DNA of 64,000 nt, from NCBI RefSeq assembly GCF_003402235.1, contig NZ_QEWO01000004.1:310001-374000 (forward strand). The letters are read 5' to 3'. Both the position numbers and the translations under genes were made by a program. Below the pieces are notes generated by a model. The model was not told the DNA's origin. It saw only the letters and a list, made by a program, of their open reading frames with translations, and searched no databases. Shown piece by piece: positions 40,909-49,673 of this stretch; position 1 is the first letter of the stretch, and each line of letters starts with the position of its first letter. The DNA comes from Parahaliea mediterranea (lineage in GTDB: Bacteria; Pseudomonadota; Gammaproteobacteria; Pseudomonadales; Halieaceae).

Positions 40909-41823
40909 ATGGCCCAGGTACGCCACTTCCTGACTCTCCAGGACCTAAGCCCCGCCGAACTGCAGGCGGTGCTGGCGCGCGCCAGTGAAATGAAGCAGGA
41001 ACACCGCGCCGGCCGCGACCAGCGCCAGTTCCCGGGCGCCGTACTGGCCATGATCTTCGCCAAGTCCTCCACCCGTACCCGGGTGTCCTTCGAGGCGGGC
41101 ATGGCCCAACTCGGCGGCCACGCCATGTTCCTATCCCCCAACGACACCCAGCTGGGCCGCGGCGAACCGGTAGAAGACAGCGCGCGGGTGATCTCCTCGA
41201 TGGTGGACATTGTGATGATCCGCACCTTCGGCCACGACATTGTGGAGCGCTTTGCCGCCCACTCCAGCGTGCCGGTGATCAATGCCCTCACCGATGACTT
41301 TCACCCCTGCCAGCTGCTGGCGGACATGCAGACCTACCAGGAACACCGCGGCAGCATCGCCGGCAAAACCGTGTGCTGGGTGGGGGATGGCAACAATATG
41401 TGCCAGTCCTACATCAATGCCGCCGAGCGCTTCGACTTCCAGCTGCGCATCGCCTGCCCCCCGGGCTACGAACCCGACGCCGCCCTGCTGGCGCAACACG
41501 CCGACCGGGCCGTGGTGGTGCACGCGCCACACGAGGCCGCCGCGGGCGCCGACCTGCTGGTGACTGATGTATGGGCCTCCATGGGCCAGGAGGACGAGCA
41601 GCGCGAGCGGGCTGCGCAGTTCGCCCCCTACCAGGTGAACCGTGAGCTGCTTGCGGTGGCCGCCCCCGATGCCCTCTACATGCACTGCCTGCCCGCCCAC
41701 CGCGGCGAGGAGATCAGCGCCGAGCTGATGGACGCCCCTGACACGGTGATCTGGGACGAGGCCGAAAACCGCCTGCACGCCCAGAAAGCGCTGATGGAAT
41801 TCCTGCTGAAGGCCAATCGCTAA
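40909..41823 (+). CDS. argF: Ornithine carbamoyltransferase
   Basis: A 304-aa transferase producing citrulline from ornithine and carbamoyl phosphate. The carbamoyl-phosphate loop is [21 protein letters not shown] and the ornithine-site Cys in [11 protein letters not shown] are present. The ATG at 40909 follows GAGAACTGCC; upstream frame lies inside argD. It is the last gene of the argD-argF unit. Confidence 0.95.
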   Translation: MAQVRHFLTLQDLSPAELQAVLARASEMKQEHRAGRDQRQFPGAVLAMIFAKSSTRTRVSFEAGMAQLGGHAMFLSPNDTQLGRGEPVEDSARVISSMVDIVMIRTFGHDIVERFAAHSSVPVINALTDDFHPCQLLADMQTYQEHRGSIAGKTVCWVGDGNNMCQSYINAAERFDFQLRIACPPGYEPDAALLAQHADRAVVVHAPHEAAAGADLLVTDVWASMGQEDEQRERAAQFAPYQVNRELLAVAAPDALYMHCLPAHRGEEISAELMDAPDTVIWDEAENRLHAQKALMEFLLKANR

Positions 41824-41988
41824 AGGCCGCGCCGGGCGGCAAATAACCAGCCCGTCTATACAACGCGCTTTTCATAAAAAATAAATCGAACGGCCACATT
41901 TCGCCGCGCTGCCGTCTCCCCGGCCGCGGCCCCGCGTATTTGGCGGGCTGACAGGTAAGTAGGCGCAGACCTTGAAGCTGCCCACACG

Positions 41989-41997
41989 TTATCCACA
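41989..41997 (+). promoter_or_regulatory. DnaA box upstream of nrdA
   Basis: TTATCCACA, the perfect strong DnaA-box consensus, lies about 25-50 bp upstream of the predicted nrdA -35/-10. DnaA regulation of nrdAB is established in E. coli; here it is inferred from the single box. Confidence 0.55.
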
Positions 41998-42019
41998 GCA
42001 TAAACCCACTCTCGTACCC

Positions 42020-42048
42020 TTGAACTGCCCCGCCACTCGCATTATCTT
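42020..42048 (+). promoter_or_regulatory. Predicted nrdAB promoter
   Basis: TTGAAC (42020-42025), 17 bp, TATCTT (42043-42048). The -10 lies within the first NrdR-like box, as expected for a repressed promoter. The start point would be near 42056. Confidence 0.45.
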
Positions 42049-42085
42049 GTAGGCAACTCAGCACCAAACCCCAAGATATAGGGTG
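42039..42085. promoter_or_regulatory. Pair of NrdR-box-like sequences
   Basis: TATCTTG at 42043-42049 and its complement CAAGATA at 42072-42078 form the cores of two imperfect palindromes (second: CCCCAAGATATAGGG). Their centres are about 30 bp apart, three helical turns, the arrangement in which NrdR binds upstream of ribonucleotide reductase genes. The outer bases depart from the best consensus, so confidence is moderate. Confidence 0.5.
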
Positions 42086-42120
42086 TCACTGTTGAATTTT
42101 GCACCACATCGGCCTCCCGA

Positions 42121-42187
42121 TCCGGTCGGCGAGCGCCACAGCGGTGCAGGTGGCGAAGGCTGGCAAACAGCCCTTCGCCCCACCGGA
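42121..42187 (+). ncRNA. Structured element with competing hairpins in the nrdAB leader
   Basis: TCCGGT (42121-42126) pairs with ACCGGA (42182-42187). Inside, GGCGAAGGCTG (42152-42162) pairs with CAGCCCTTCGCC (42168-42179) with one bulge. Alternatively CGCCAC (42134-42139) pairs with GTGGCG (42150-42155), using four of the same bases, so the two inner hairpins exclude each other. This is the layout of a cis-regulatory RNA switch; no known riboswitch class was recognised. Confidence 0.4.
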
Positions 42188-42504
42188 CCCAGCGGTCGCG
42201 GCCCAGCAGGGCCCGACCCGACGATAACGCCGGGCCGGACACCGGACACGGAGAGAACGTAGGGAGCACAGCGCCAAAGCAAACCGGCGCGCACAATCAG
42301 GGGAAGACCGGCGGCCGCCTGGCGCGGCTGCCATCTCGGGCCCACGCCCGGGGTTGCGGGGTATAGCCACCAGCCCCTTCCCACCTCCCGACCATTTTCG
42401 CCGCGGCTCTTTGGGGCCCGGCGGGCAGTAGTTGCCCGGCATTGCGCTGGGCGAGCGCGGTACACCGGCAACAAACAAGGCAGCGGTAAGCCGACAACAA
42501 CAAA

Positions 42505-42529
42505 CAGCCTGCGGGCTGCCGGATACGGC
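42505..42529 (+). promoter_or_regulatory. Two adjacent small hairpins before nrdA
   Basis: CAGCC-TGCG-GGCTG (42505-42518), then GCCG-GATA-CGGC (42518-42529, sharing one base), about 75 nt before the nrdA ATG. They may contribute to leader structure or message stability. Confidence 0.35.
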
Positions 42530-42604
42530 AAGTAAAAAGAATCTCGTTCACGGTCCAACAAAAGCGGTCAGAAACAGGCGCAGGCCACCCACATCGGAGC
42601 ACAT

Positions 42605-45487
42605 ATGCAGACAGAAACCAGCCAGAGCGGCCGTTCGGCCGACAAACCCGTCACCCCACGCGAAGACAGCGGCGTCAGCGCCAATATCGCGGCCACCGCC
42701 CCCGGCCAGTTGCGCGTGATCAAGCGCAACGGCACCGTGGTGTCCTTCGAGGCGAGCAAGATCTCGGTGGCCATCACCAAGGCCTTCCTGGCCGTGGAAG
42801 GCGGCACCGCCGCCGCCTCCAGCCGCATTCACGAAACGGTGGCCAAGCTCACCGAACAGGTGACCGGCACCTTCCTGCGCCGCATGCCCTCTGGCGGCAC
42901 CGTGCACATTGAAGACATCCAGGACCAGGTGGAACTGGCCCTGATGCGCGCCGGCGAGCACAAGATCGCCCGCGACTACGTGATCTACCGCGAAGAGCAG
43001 TCGCGCAAGCGCGCCGCCCGCCAGGCCCTGTCGCCCGCCACCCAGAAGGCCGCCGGCGGCATCAACGTGATCCAGAGCGACGGCAGCAAGGCCCCCCTGG
43101 ACATTGAGCGCCTGCACACCATCATCTGCGAGGCCTGCGCCGGCCTGTCCGATGTCAGCGAGACCCGCATCCTCGATGAAGCCCTGAAAAACCTCTACGA
43201 CGGGGTGACTGCCAAGGAGCTGTCCACCTCCCTGGTGATCACCGCCCGTACCCTGATCGAACAGGAGCCCAACTACAGCTACGTCGCCGCCCGCCTGCTG
43301 TGCGACAACCTGCGCGCCGAGGCCCTGTCCTTCCTGGGCGTGGCCGAAAGCGCCACCCAGGCCGACATGGACCGCTTCTATGCCCAGGCCCTGCCCGCCT
43401 ATGTTGAGCGCGGCGCCGCCCTGGAACTGGTGTCCCCGGCCCTGAAGGACTTTGACCTGGAGCGCCTGGGCCAGGCCCTGCTGCCCGAGCGCGACCTGCA
43501 GTTCACCTACCTCGGCCTGCAGACCCTGTACGACCGCTACTTCATCCACAGCGAGGAAACCCGCTTCGAGCTGCCGCAGATCTTCTTCATGCGCGTGGCC
43601 ATGGGCCTGGCGGTGGAAGAGGACGACAAGAACGCCCGTGCCATCGAGTTCTACGAGCTGCTGTCCTCCTTCGACTACATGAGCTCCACCCCCACCCTGT
43701 TCAACGCCGGCACCCTGCGCCCGCAGCTGTCCTCCTGCTACCTGACCACAGTGCCGGACGACCTGCGCGGCATCTACGGCGCCATTCAGGATAACGCCAT
43801 GCTGAGCAAATTCGCCGGCGGCCTGGGCAACGACTGGACACCCGTAAGGGGCCTGGGTTCCTACATCAAGGGCACCAACGGCAAGAGCCAGGGCGTGGTG
43901 CCCTTCCTCAAGGTGGTGAACGACACCGCCGTGGCGGTGAACCAGGGCGGCAAGCGCAAGGGCGCGGTGTGTGCCTACCTTGAAACCTGGCACATGGACA
44001 TCGAGGAGTTCGTGGAGCTGCGCAAGAACACCGGCGACGATCGCCGCCGCACCCACGACATGAACACCGCCAACTGGATCCCCGACCTGTTCATGAAGCG
44101 GGTGTTCGACGACGGCGAGTGGACCCTGTTCTCCCCCAACGACGTGCCCGACCTGCACGACCTCTACGGCACCGCCTTCGAGGAGCGCTACACCCACTAC
44201 GAGGAACAGGCCCGCGCCGGCAAGCTGAAGCTGCACAAGAAAGTGCGCGCCCAGAACCTGTGGCGCAAGATGCTCGGCATGCTGTTCGAGACCGGCCACC
44301 CCTGGATGACCTTCAAGGACCCCTGCAACCTGCGCAGCCCGCAGCAGCACGTGGGTGTGGTGCACTCCTCCAACCTGTGCACCGAGATCACCCTCAACAC
44401 GAAGGCCAATGAAGAGATCGCCGTGTGCAACCTGGGCTCGGTCAACCTGCCCCAGCACATCGACGAGAACGGCCTGAACCTGGAGAAGCTGGAGAAAACC
44501 GTGCGCACCGCCGTGCGCATGCTGGATAACGTGATCGACATCAACTACTACTCCGTCGACACCGCCCAGAACTCCAACTTCAAGCACCGCCCGGTGGGCC
44601 TGGGCCTGATGGGCTTCCAGGACGCCCTGTACAAGCAACACATTGCCTACGGCTCCGACGACGCGGTGACCTTTGCCGATCGCTCCATGGAGGCCATCAG
44701 CTACTTCGCCATCGAGGCCTCCAGCGAGCTGGCCACCGAGCGCGGCAGCTACTCCAGCTACGAAGGCTCCCTGTGGAGCCAGGGCGTGTTCCCCATCGAC
44801 TCCCTGGACATCCTCGAGCAGCAGCGCGGCGCCGACTACATCCAGATCAACCGCGACGCGACCCTGGACTGGGACAGCCTGCGCGCCAAGGTAAAGGCCC
44901 AGGGCATGCGCAACTCCAACGTCATGGCGATCGCCCCCACCGCGACCATCGCCAACATCACCGGGGTGTCGCAGTCCATCGAGCCGACCTACCAGAACCT
45001 GTACGTGAAATCGAACCTGTCCGGCGAGTTCACCGTGGTCAACCCCTACCTGGTGCGCGACCTGAAGGCGCGCAAGCTGTGGGACGGGGTGATGGTCAAC
45101 GACCTCAAGTACTACGACGGCAGCGTGCAGCACATCGACCGCGTACCGGCGGACCTGAAAGCCATCTACGCCACCGCCTTCGAGGTGGAGCCGCGCTGGT
45201 TGGTGGACGCCGCCAGCCGCCGCCAGAAGTGGATCGACCAGGCCCAGTCACTGAACCTGTACATCAACAATGCCAGCGGCAAAAAGCTCGACATCACCTA
45301 CCGCATGGCCTGGTTCAGCGGCCTGAAGACCACCTACTACCTGCGCTCGCTGGCCGCCACCGGCACCGAGAAGTCCACCATCAGCACCGGCAACCTGAAT
45401 GCCGTGTCGGCTGAACAGGGCGGCGGCCCGGCACCGGTGCCGGCAGCCTGCTCGCTGGATGACCCGGACTGCGAGGCCTGCCAGTAA
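42605..45487 (+). CDS. nrdA: Ribonucleoside-diphosphate reductase, alpha subunit (class Ia)
   Basis: A 960-aa catalytic subunit reducing ribonucleoside diphosphates to deoxyribonucleotides. Two ATP-cone domains are stacked at the N-terminus (from RVIKRNGTVVSFEASKIS and from INVIQSDGSKAPLDIERLH), as in Pseudomonas NrdA. The active-site Cys region SSNLCTEITL and later catalytic segments are intact, and the C-terminal redox tail ends CSLDDPDCEACQ. It is followed after 63 bp by nrdB. Control is probably by NrdR and DnaA at the promoter, with a possible leader element. Confidence 0.96.
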   Translation: MQTETSQSGRSADKPVTPREDSGVSANIAATAPGQLRVIKRNGTVVSFEASKISVAITKAFLAVEGGTAAASSRIHETVAKLTEQVTGTFLRRMPSGGTVHIEDIQDQVELALMRAGEHKIARDYVIYREEQSRKRAARQALSPATQKAAGGINVIQSDGSKAPLDIERLHTIICEACAGLSDVSETRILDEALKNLYDGVTAKELSTSLVITARTLIEQEPNYSYVAARLLCDNLRAEALSFLGVAESATQADMDRFYAQALPAYVERGAALELVSPALKDFDLERLGQALLPERDLQFTYLGLQTLYDRYFIHSEETRFELPQIFFMRVAMGLAVEEDDKNARAIEFYELLSSFDYMSSTPTLFNAGTLRPQLSSCYLTTVPDDLRGIYGAIQDNAMLSKFAGGLGNDWTPVRGLGSYIKGTNGKSQGVVPFLKVVNDTAVAVNQGGKRKGAVCAYLETWHMDIEEFVELRKNTGDDRRRTHDMNTANWIPDLFMKRVFDDGEWTLFSPNDVPDLHDLYGTAFEERYTHYEEQARAGKLKLHKKVRAQNLWRKMLGMLFETGHPWMTFKDPCNLRSPQQHVGVVHSSNLCTEITLNTKANEEIAVCNLGSVNLPQHIDENGLNLEKLEKTVRTAVRMLDNVIDINYYSVDTAQNSNFKHRPVGLGLMGFQDALYKQHIAYGSDDAVTFADRSMEAISYFAIEASSELATERGSYSSYEGSLWSQGVFPIDSLDILEQQRGADYIQINRDATLDWDSLRAKVKAQGMRNSNVMAIAPTATIANITGVSQSIEPTYQNLYVKSNLSGEFTVVNPYLVRDLKARKLWDGVMVNDLKYYDGSVQHIDRVPADLKAIYATAFEVEPRWLVDAASRRQKWIDQAQSLNLYINNASGKKLDITYRMAWFSGLKTTYYLRSLAATGTEKSTISTGNLNAVSAEQGGGPAPVPAACSLDDPDCEACQ

Positions 45488-45550
45488 GGCAGGCCCCAGC
45501 GCCAACCGAGAGAACACACGAGAACGCAGACAAAAGCAGGGAACTGATCA

Positions 45551-46849
45551 ATGCTGAATTGGGACGACTACCACCAGGAAGAAACACCCGCCGCCAAGGC
45601 CGCCAAGACAGCGGCGCCGGCCAACCCCGCCATTGCCGAGGCGGCAGTAAACGCTGAAGCCGCAGCAAAAACCGAAGCGCCGGCACAGGCACAGGCCGCC
45701 GTGCAGGCCGAGCCAGCACCCGCCGAGGACAGCGCGGCAGCCCAGGTGGCCGCCGACAACGTTGCCGAGGCCGCCCGCGCCCTGGAGAACATGGACGTGG
45801 CCCCCGGCCTGGAAGAGCTGGAAATGGGCGCCGCCCGGGTCTCGGTGGACGAGAAGGCAATGATCAACTGCCGCGCCGACCTCAACCAGCTGGTGCCCTT
45901 CAAATACGACTGGGCCTGGCAGAAATACCTGGACGGCTGCGCCAACCACTGGATGCCCCAGGAAATCAACATGACCGCCGACGTGGCCACCTGGAAAAGC
46001 TCGGATGGCCTGAGCGAAGACGAGCGCCGCATCGTCAAGCGCTCACTGGGCTACTTTTCCACCGCCGACTCGCTGGTGGCCAACAACCTGGTGCTGGGCA
46101 TCTACCGCCTGATCACCAACCCCGAGTGCCGCCAGTACCTGCTGCGCCAGGCCTTCGAGGAGGCCATCCACACCCATGCCTACCAGTACTGCATCGAGTC
46201 GCTGGGCATGGACGAGGGCGAGGTGTTCAACATGTACCGCGAGGTACCCTCTGTCGCCAAAAAAGCCACCTGGAGCCTGTCTCACACCCACCACCTGTCG
46301 GACCCGGCCTTCAAGACCGGCACCGTGGAGGCTGACCAGACCCTGCTGCGCAACCTGATCGGCTTCTACGCCGTGACCGAGGGTATCTTCTTCTACTGCG
46401 GCTTTACCCAGATCCTGTCCATGGGCCGGCGCAACAAGATGACCGGCGTGGCGGAGCAGTTCCAGTACATCCTGCGCGACGAGTCCATGCACCTGAACTT
46501 CGGCATCGACGTGATCAACCAGATCAAGCTGGAAAACCCCCACCTGTGGACCGACGCCTTCAAGCAGGAAGTGATCCAGATGATTCTGGAGGGCACCCAG
46601 TTGGAAATCGAATACGCCCGCGACACCATGCCGCGGGGCGTGCTGGGCATGAACGCGGCCATGATGGAGGAGTACCTGCACTTCATCGCCAACCGCCGCC
46701 TGTCGCAACTGGGCCTGCCGGAGCAGTTCCCCGGCGCGGCCAACCCCTTCCCGTGGATGAGCGAGATCATGGACCTGCGCAAGGAGAAGAACTTCTTCGA
46801 GACCCGGGTCATCGAGTACCAGACCGGCGGCGCCCTGAGCTGGGATTGA
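45551..46849 (+). CDS. nrdB: Ribonucleoside-diphosphate reductase, beta subunit
   Basis: A 432-aa radical-generating subunit with a ferritin-like fold. Diiron-site helices are visible in [17 protein letters not shown] and [14 protein letters not shown], and the C-terminal tail [10 protein letters not shown] carries residues that dock on NrdA. The first about 85 residues are an Ala/Glu/Pro-rich low-complexity extension not needed by the family, with a composition unlike the rest. It forms an operon with nrdA. Confidence 0.96.
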   Translation: MLNWDDYHQEETPAAKAAKTAAPANPAIAEAAVNAEAAAKTEAPAQAQAAVQAEPAPAEDSAAAQVAADNVAEAARALENMDVAPGLEELEMGAARVSVDEKAMINCRADLNQLVPFKYDWAWQKYLDGCANHWMPQEINMTADVATWKSSDGLSEDERRIVKRSLGYFSTADSLVANNLVLGIYRLITNPECRQYLLRQAFEEAIHTHAYQYCIESLGMDEGEVFNMYREVPSVAKKATWSLSHTHHLSDPAFKTGTVEADQTLLRNLIGFYAVTEGIFFYCGFTQILSMGRRNKMTGVAEQFQYILRDESMHLNFGIDVINQIKLENPHLWTDAFKQEVIQMILEGTQLEIEYARDTMPRGVLGMNAAMMEEYLHFIANRRLSQLGLPEQFPGAANPFPWMSEIMDLRKEKNFFETRVIEYQTGGALSWD

Positions 46850-46940
46850 TGGCCCGTCACAGACCCGGCGCCCTGCGCGCCGGGTGTTCCGCAAGCGTAT
46901 CCAATAACAGGCAGCCAACCGGCAAGACGAGGGACACCCA

Positions 46941-47132
46941 ATGGATGACCGCGACAAAACGCCAAAGGATAGTGAAACGGTACTGATGGCGCTGGACCAG
47001 ATCAGCCAGACCATCGATGTGATGACCAGTGTGGTGGGCCGCCTGCGCACTTATGTGCAGGAGGAGGCCGCCAGCGCCGGCAAGCAACCCAACCTGCAGG
47101 AGGAGATGCGGCCAGACCGCGTGCTGCACTAG
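46941..47132 (+). CDS. Small conserved-looking protein downstream of nrdB
   Basis: A 63-aa acidic, soluble, helical protein (core VLMALDQISQTIDVMTSVVGRL). GAGGG at proper spacing precedes the ATG, and codon use matches neighbouring genes. It begins 91 bp after nrdB and may be cotranscribed. No family is recognised; the amphipathic heptad pattern suggests a short coiled coil. Confidence 0.55.
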   Translation: MDDRDKTPKDSETVLMALDQISQTIDVMTSVVGRLRTYVQEEAASAGKQPNLQEEMRPDRVLH

Positions 47133-47158
47133 GCCCCGCCGGCAAAACAGCCCTCCAC

Positions 47159-47179
47159 GGCATCGGTTGCACCGATGCC
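47159..47179. terminator. Hairpin after the small ORF downstream of nrdB
   Basis: GGCATCGGT-TGC-ACCGATGCC is a perfect 9-bp stem with a 3-nt loop about 27 bp past the stop. The following sequence is C/T-rich with TTTT only 20 nt later, so termination is plausible but not textbook. Confidence 0.4.
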
Positions 47180-47343
47180 GCAGCCTCCTCTCCCCCGCTG
47201 TTTTCTCCCTCGCTGTTTTCTCCGCCGCCGCGCTCGCGGGGGTGCCCGCACTTGATGTATCCCATGCGGGCTCCCGGCGGGCTGCACCAGTAATCAAAAC
47301 CAGAGCCTCGCACCGATGGCATGCATCTGCCAGGGTCTGGCTG

Positions 47344-47373
47344 TTTACATTTATTATTTACAAAGCTTTTACA
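47344..47373 (+). promoter_or_regulatory. Three TTTACA direct repeats, possible response-regulator site
   Basis: TTTACA occurs at 47344-47349, 47357-47362 and 47368-47373 (spacings 13 and 11 bp). They lie upstream of a -10-like TATAAC with no -35, the pattern of an activator-dependent promoter. OmpR-family regulators bind such repeats; the regulator encoded at 47615 is the obvious candidate. Confidence 0.4.
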
Positions 47374-47614
47374 ATTTGTCGAGTACGCCGGAATTCAGCC
47401 GTTATAACCTGCCACAAGACAGTAAAAACCGTGCAAAAAATGCGTCCCGCAAGCACTGACCGCCCCAAAACAGGGCATGATCCAGGTCACACTCCGGAGG
47501 TTGCAATCTGTGGCAGGCTCAGTCGCCGTGTTATTTTCGTGACAACACAACAGCCAAGCTACGTACATAACGCCAGGAAGGGATGCCATGTGAACGCGTT
47601 ATCAAAGCCAATCT

Positions 47615-48328
47615 ATGCCAACGACATTGATACCAAAGTCCGATTACCGCATCGGCGTTTTAGAGGATGAACTCCCACAGGCCGAGATGTTGGCGGAGTG
47701 GCTGGCATCCTATGGCTACGACGTTTTCCATGCCGACAGCCGCAAAACGTTTTTACAAACCCTGAGCGACAATCCGGTCGATGCCATCGTGCTCGACTGG
47801 TGCCTGCCCGACAGCGAGGGCATCGAGGTGCTGTCGGAACTGCGCCAGCAACTGCAGTTTACCGGCCCCATTCTTTTCACCACCGCGCGCAACGATGAAC
47901 GGGATATTGTCCAGGCCCTGGTCAGCGGCGCCGACGACTACCTGGTCAAACCCCTGCGCAAGGCCGAATTCCTGGCCCGCCTGCTATCTGCCATGCGACG
48001 CAGCAGCGATGTGCCAACAGGGATTATCAACCTCGGCCCGATTGAAATAGACTGCGAGAACAAGTCGGTCAGGCTGGACGGCGTTGCCGTTGAGCTGACC
48101 CCCACTGAGTACCGGCTCATTGAGTGCCTGGGCAAACATCCCGGCGCCCTGCTGTCGCGCCAGTACCTGTTGAACGAGGTGTGGAACGTATCAGCCAGCC
48201 TGGATACCCGTACGGTAGACATTTACATCGGCCGTTTGCGCAGAAAGCTCAACATCGGCCCTGCCACGGGCTATGTCATCCGGTCTGTGTACCGCCACGG
48301 TTATCGCCTGGAGAAAATCGAGCAATGA
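47615..48328 (+). CDS. OmpR-family response regulator of the LysM-FecR/CHASE2 module
   Basis: A 237-aa receiver plus winged-helix protein. Acidic residues in VLEDELPQ, the phosphoacceptor D61 in IVLDWCLPDSEG and K112 in YLVKPLRK are intact; the C-terminal DNA-binding domain has LTPTEYRLIECLGKHPG and the ending VIRSVYRHGYRLEK. The ATG has no strong ribosome-binding site, so the exact start is uncertain by a few codons. Its TGA overlaps the next gene's ATG (ATGA), tying it to the LysM-FecR protein, with the CHASE2 kinase next. Targets are unknown. Confidence 0.9.
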   Translation: MPTTLIPKSDYRIGVLEDELPQAEMLAEWLASYGYDVFHADSRKTFLQTLSDNPVDAIVLDWCLPDSEGIEVLSELRQQLQFTGPILFTTARNDERDIVQALVSGADDYLVKPLRKAEFLARLLSAMRRSSDVPTGIINLGPIEIDCENKSVRLDGVAVELTPTEYRLIECLGKHPGALLSRQYLLNEVWNVSASLDTRTVDIYIGRLRRKLNIGPATGYVIRSVYRHGYRLEKIEQ

Positions 48329-49659
48329 GACTACGTGCATTCCTGCCCGGCATCGCCGGGCTGGCGCTGTGCGCGCTGGCCACCCACGCCGTTGCCGGGG
48401 ACTGGCTCTACTTTGCCAAGCAGGGCGATACCGCCTGGGATCTGTGCCAGAAGTACACCAGCAAAAATGGCTGCTGGATTGAACTCATCAAGTACAACAA
48501 CATAAGCAATGACCGGGAAATTCCAGTCGGCACGAAGATACGGATTCCGGCGCAATGGATATCCCGGCCTATCGTGGTGGGCACGGTTTTGTCCGTCAAT
48601 GGCGACGTTCAGGTGCAGCGCAACAACACGGATACCGAATCACTCTCAACCGGCGCCAATTTGCTTCTCGGCGATGTCATCATCGCAACTGAAGGTTCTG
48701 CCCGCATCCGTCTCGGAGCGGACAACAGCCTGCTGATTCGCCCCAACAGCACCCTGCGCCTGGAAAACCTGAGCGAACACACCTCACCCCGGCAGGCCAA
48801 TGAGCTGCGCCTGCCCCGCGGCAAGGTGGAAGTCGATGTTGTGCCTGGGCGCGGTACCTTATTTGAAATCGGCACGCCTTCCGCAGTCGCGGCTGTTCGC
48901 GGCACCCGCTACCGCGTCATCAGTGATGACAGTACTCAGGTGGAAACACTGGCCGGTGCTGTCGCGGTGGCATCGGGAGAATCCAGTCTGGTAGCTGCCG
49001 GGCAGGGTATCAAGGTCGCCAGAGATGGGCGCGCCGGCCCCGCCATCGCATTGCCACCGGCTCCTGTACTTTCCAGTACACGTTATGCCGGCCGCCTGCC
49101 GATCCAGGTCGACTGGACACCTGTTGACGGCATCAATGCCTGGAACATCGATCTGTTCAGCCAGGCCTCCAACGGCGCGCTGACACACACGCTGAACGGC
49201 GAGGGAGCCCAAGCCACTATTTCTGGCCTCAATGAAGGCTGCTACTCGGCCCAAGCCAGCCTAATCAGCTCAGAGGGGTTTCGTGGGCCAACCACCGACC
49301 TGGAAATTTGCGTCGAACCCGGTCTCGGGCCAATCGAGCGATTGACCATCGACAAGATTAGCGACGCCTCTGGCAAGGACAAGCGCCGCATCAGCTGGGC
49401 ACCGCTGGAAGACGCCGTCGAATACCGTGTCGAAATTGCCTCCGATGCGAACTTCGCCAGTAACCTCGTTACTCGCTCGGTCCGCGATACCGCCATTACT
49501 GTGCACGATCTGCCACGCGGCAAACTGTACGTTCGGGTGACCCCCATCGATAACAAAGGCTACAGCGGGCAAAAAGCCGAGCCGACAGCGTTTAACTACT
49601 GGGACATCACTGGCGCAAGCCTGTTCTTTGCCGCCCTCGCTCTATTGCTGTTGCTCTAG
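48325..49659 (+). CDS. Exported LysM-FecR domain protein with C-terminal membrane anchor
   Basis: A 444-aa protein with a signal peptide (LPGIAGLALCALATHAVAG), a LysM-type domain at about 24-75 (YFAKQGDTAWDLCQKY ... PVGTKIRIPAQW), and a FecR domain at about 95-215 (VIIATEGSARIRLGADNSLL, LPRGKVEVDVVPGRGTLFEI, AAVRGTRYRV). The second half resembles one or two FnIII-like repeats, and the extreme C-terminus is a hydrophobic anchor (SLFFAALALLLLL). LysM binds peptidoglycan and FecR domains relay periplasmic signals, so I infer a wall-linked accessory sensor for the following kinase. ATGA overlap with the regulator supports the start. Confidence 0.85.
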   Translation: MRLRAFLPGIAGLALCALATHAVAGDWLYFAKQGDTAWDLCQKYTSKNGCWIELIKYNNISNDREIPVGTKIRIPAQWISRPIVVGTVLSVNGDVQVQRNNTDTESLSTGANLLLGDVIIATEGSARIRLGADNSLLIRPNSTLRLENLSEHTSPRQANELRLPRGKVEVDVVPGRGTLFEIGTPSAVAAVRGTRYRVISDDSTQVETLAGAVAVASGESSLVAAGQGIKVARDGRAGPAIALPPAPVLSSTRYAGRLPIQVDWTPVDGINAWNIDLFSQASNGALTHTLNGEGAQATISGLNEGCYSAQASLISSEGFRGPTTDLEICVEPGLGPIERLTIDKISDASGKDKRRISWAPLEDAVEYRVEIASDANFASNLVTRSVRDTAITVHDLPRGKLYVRVTPIDNKGYSGQKAEPTAFNYWDITGASLFFAALALLLLL

Positions 49660-49673
49660 TCGGACAAGCCACC

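Larger units (their letters stand above)
41824..42604. other. 781-bp intergenic region: nrdAB control region and long leader
   Basis: The first part holds a short AT-rich stretch (about 41865-41890) past argF, then a DnaA-box sequence, a promoter with NrdR-box-like sequences, and a leader of about 550 nt with several hairpins. The opposite-strand reading frames here have no recognisable protein features and I do not treat them as genes. Confidence 0.7.
47133..47614. other. 482-bp intergenic region before the signalling module
   Basis: It holds a perfect 9-bp hairpin near its start, an AT-rich patch with three TTTACA direct repeats, and TATAAC at 47403-47408, a possible -10 without a good -35. 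Nothing gene-like on either strand is convincing. Confidence 0.6.

Noticed and set aside
42058-42561. 167-codon minus-strand frame in the nrdA leader
   Set aside because: Arg/Pro-rich low-quality translation without start signals; the region is better explained as nrdAB control DNA and leader.
42056-42604. Cobalamin riboswitch for ribonucleotide reductase
   Set aside because: No convincing B12-box consensus was seen, and the downstream enzyme is class Ia (with nrdB), not the B12-dependent class II.
42548-45133. 861-codon open frame opposite nrdA
   Set aside because: Antisense mirror of a strongly conserved gene; composition is Gly/His/Val-rich with no domain.
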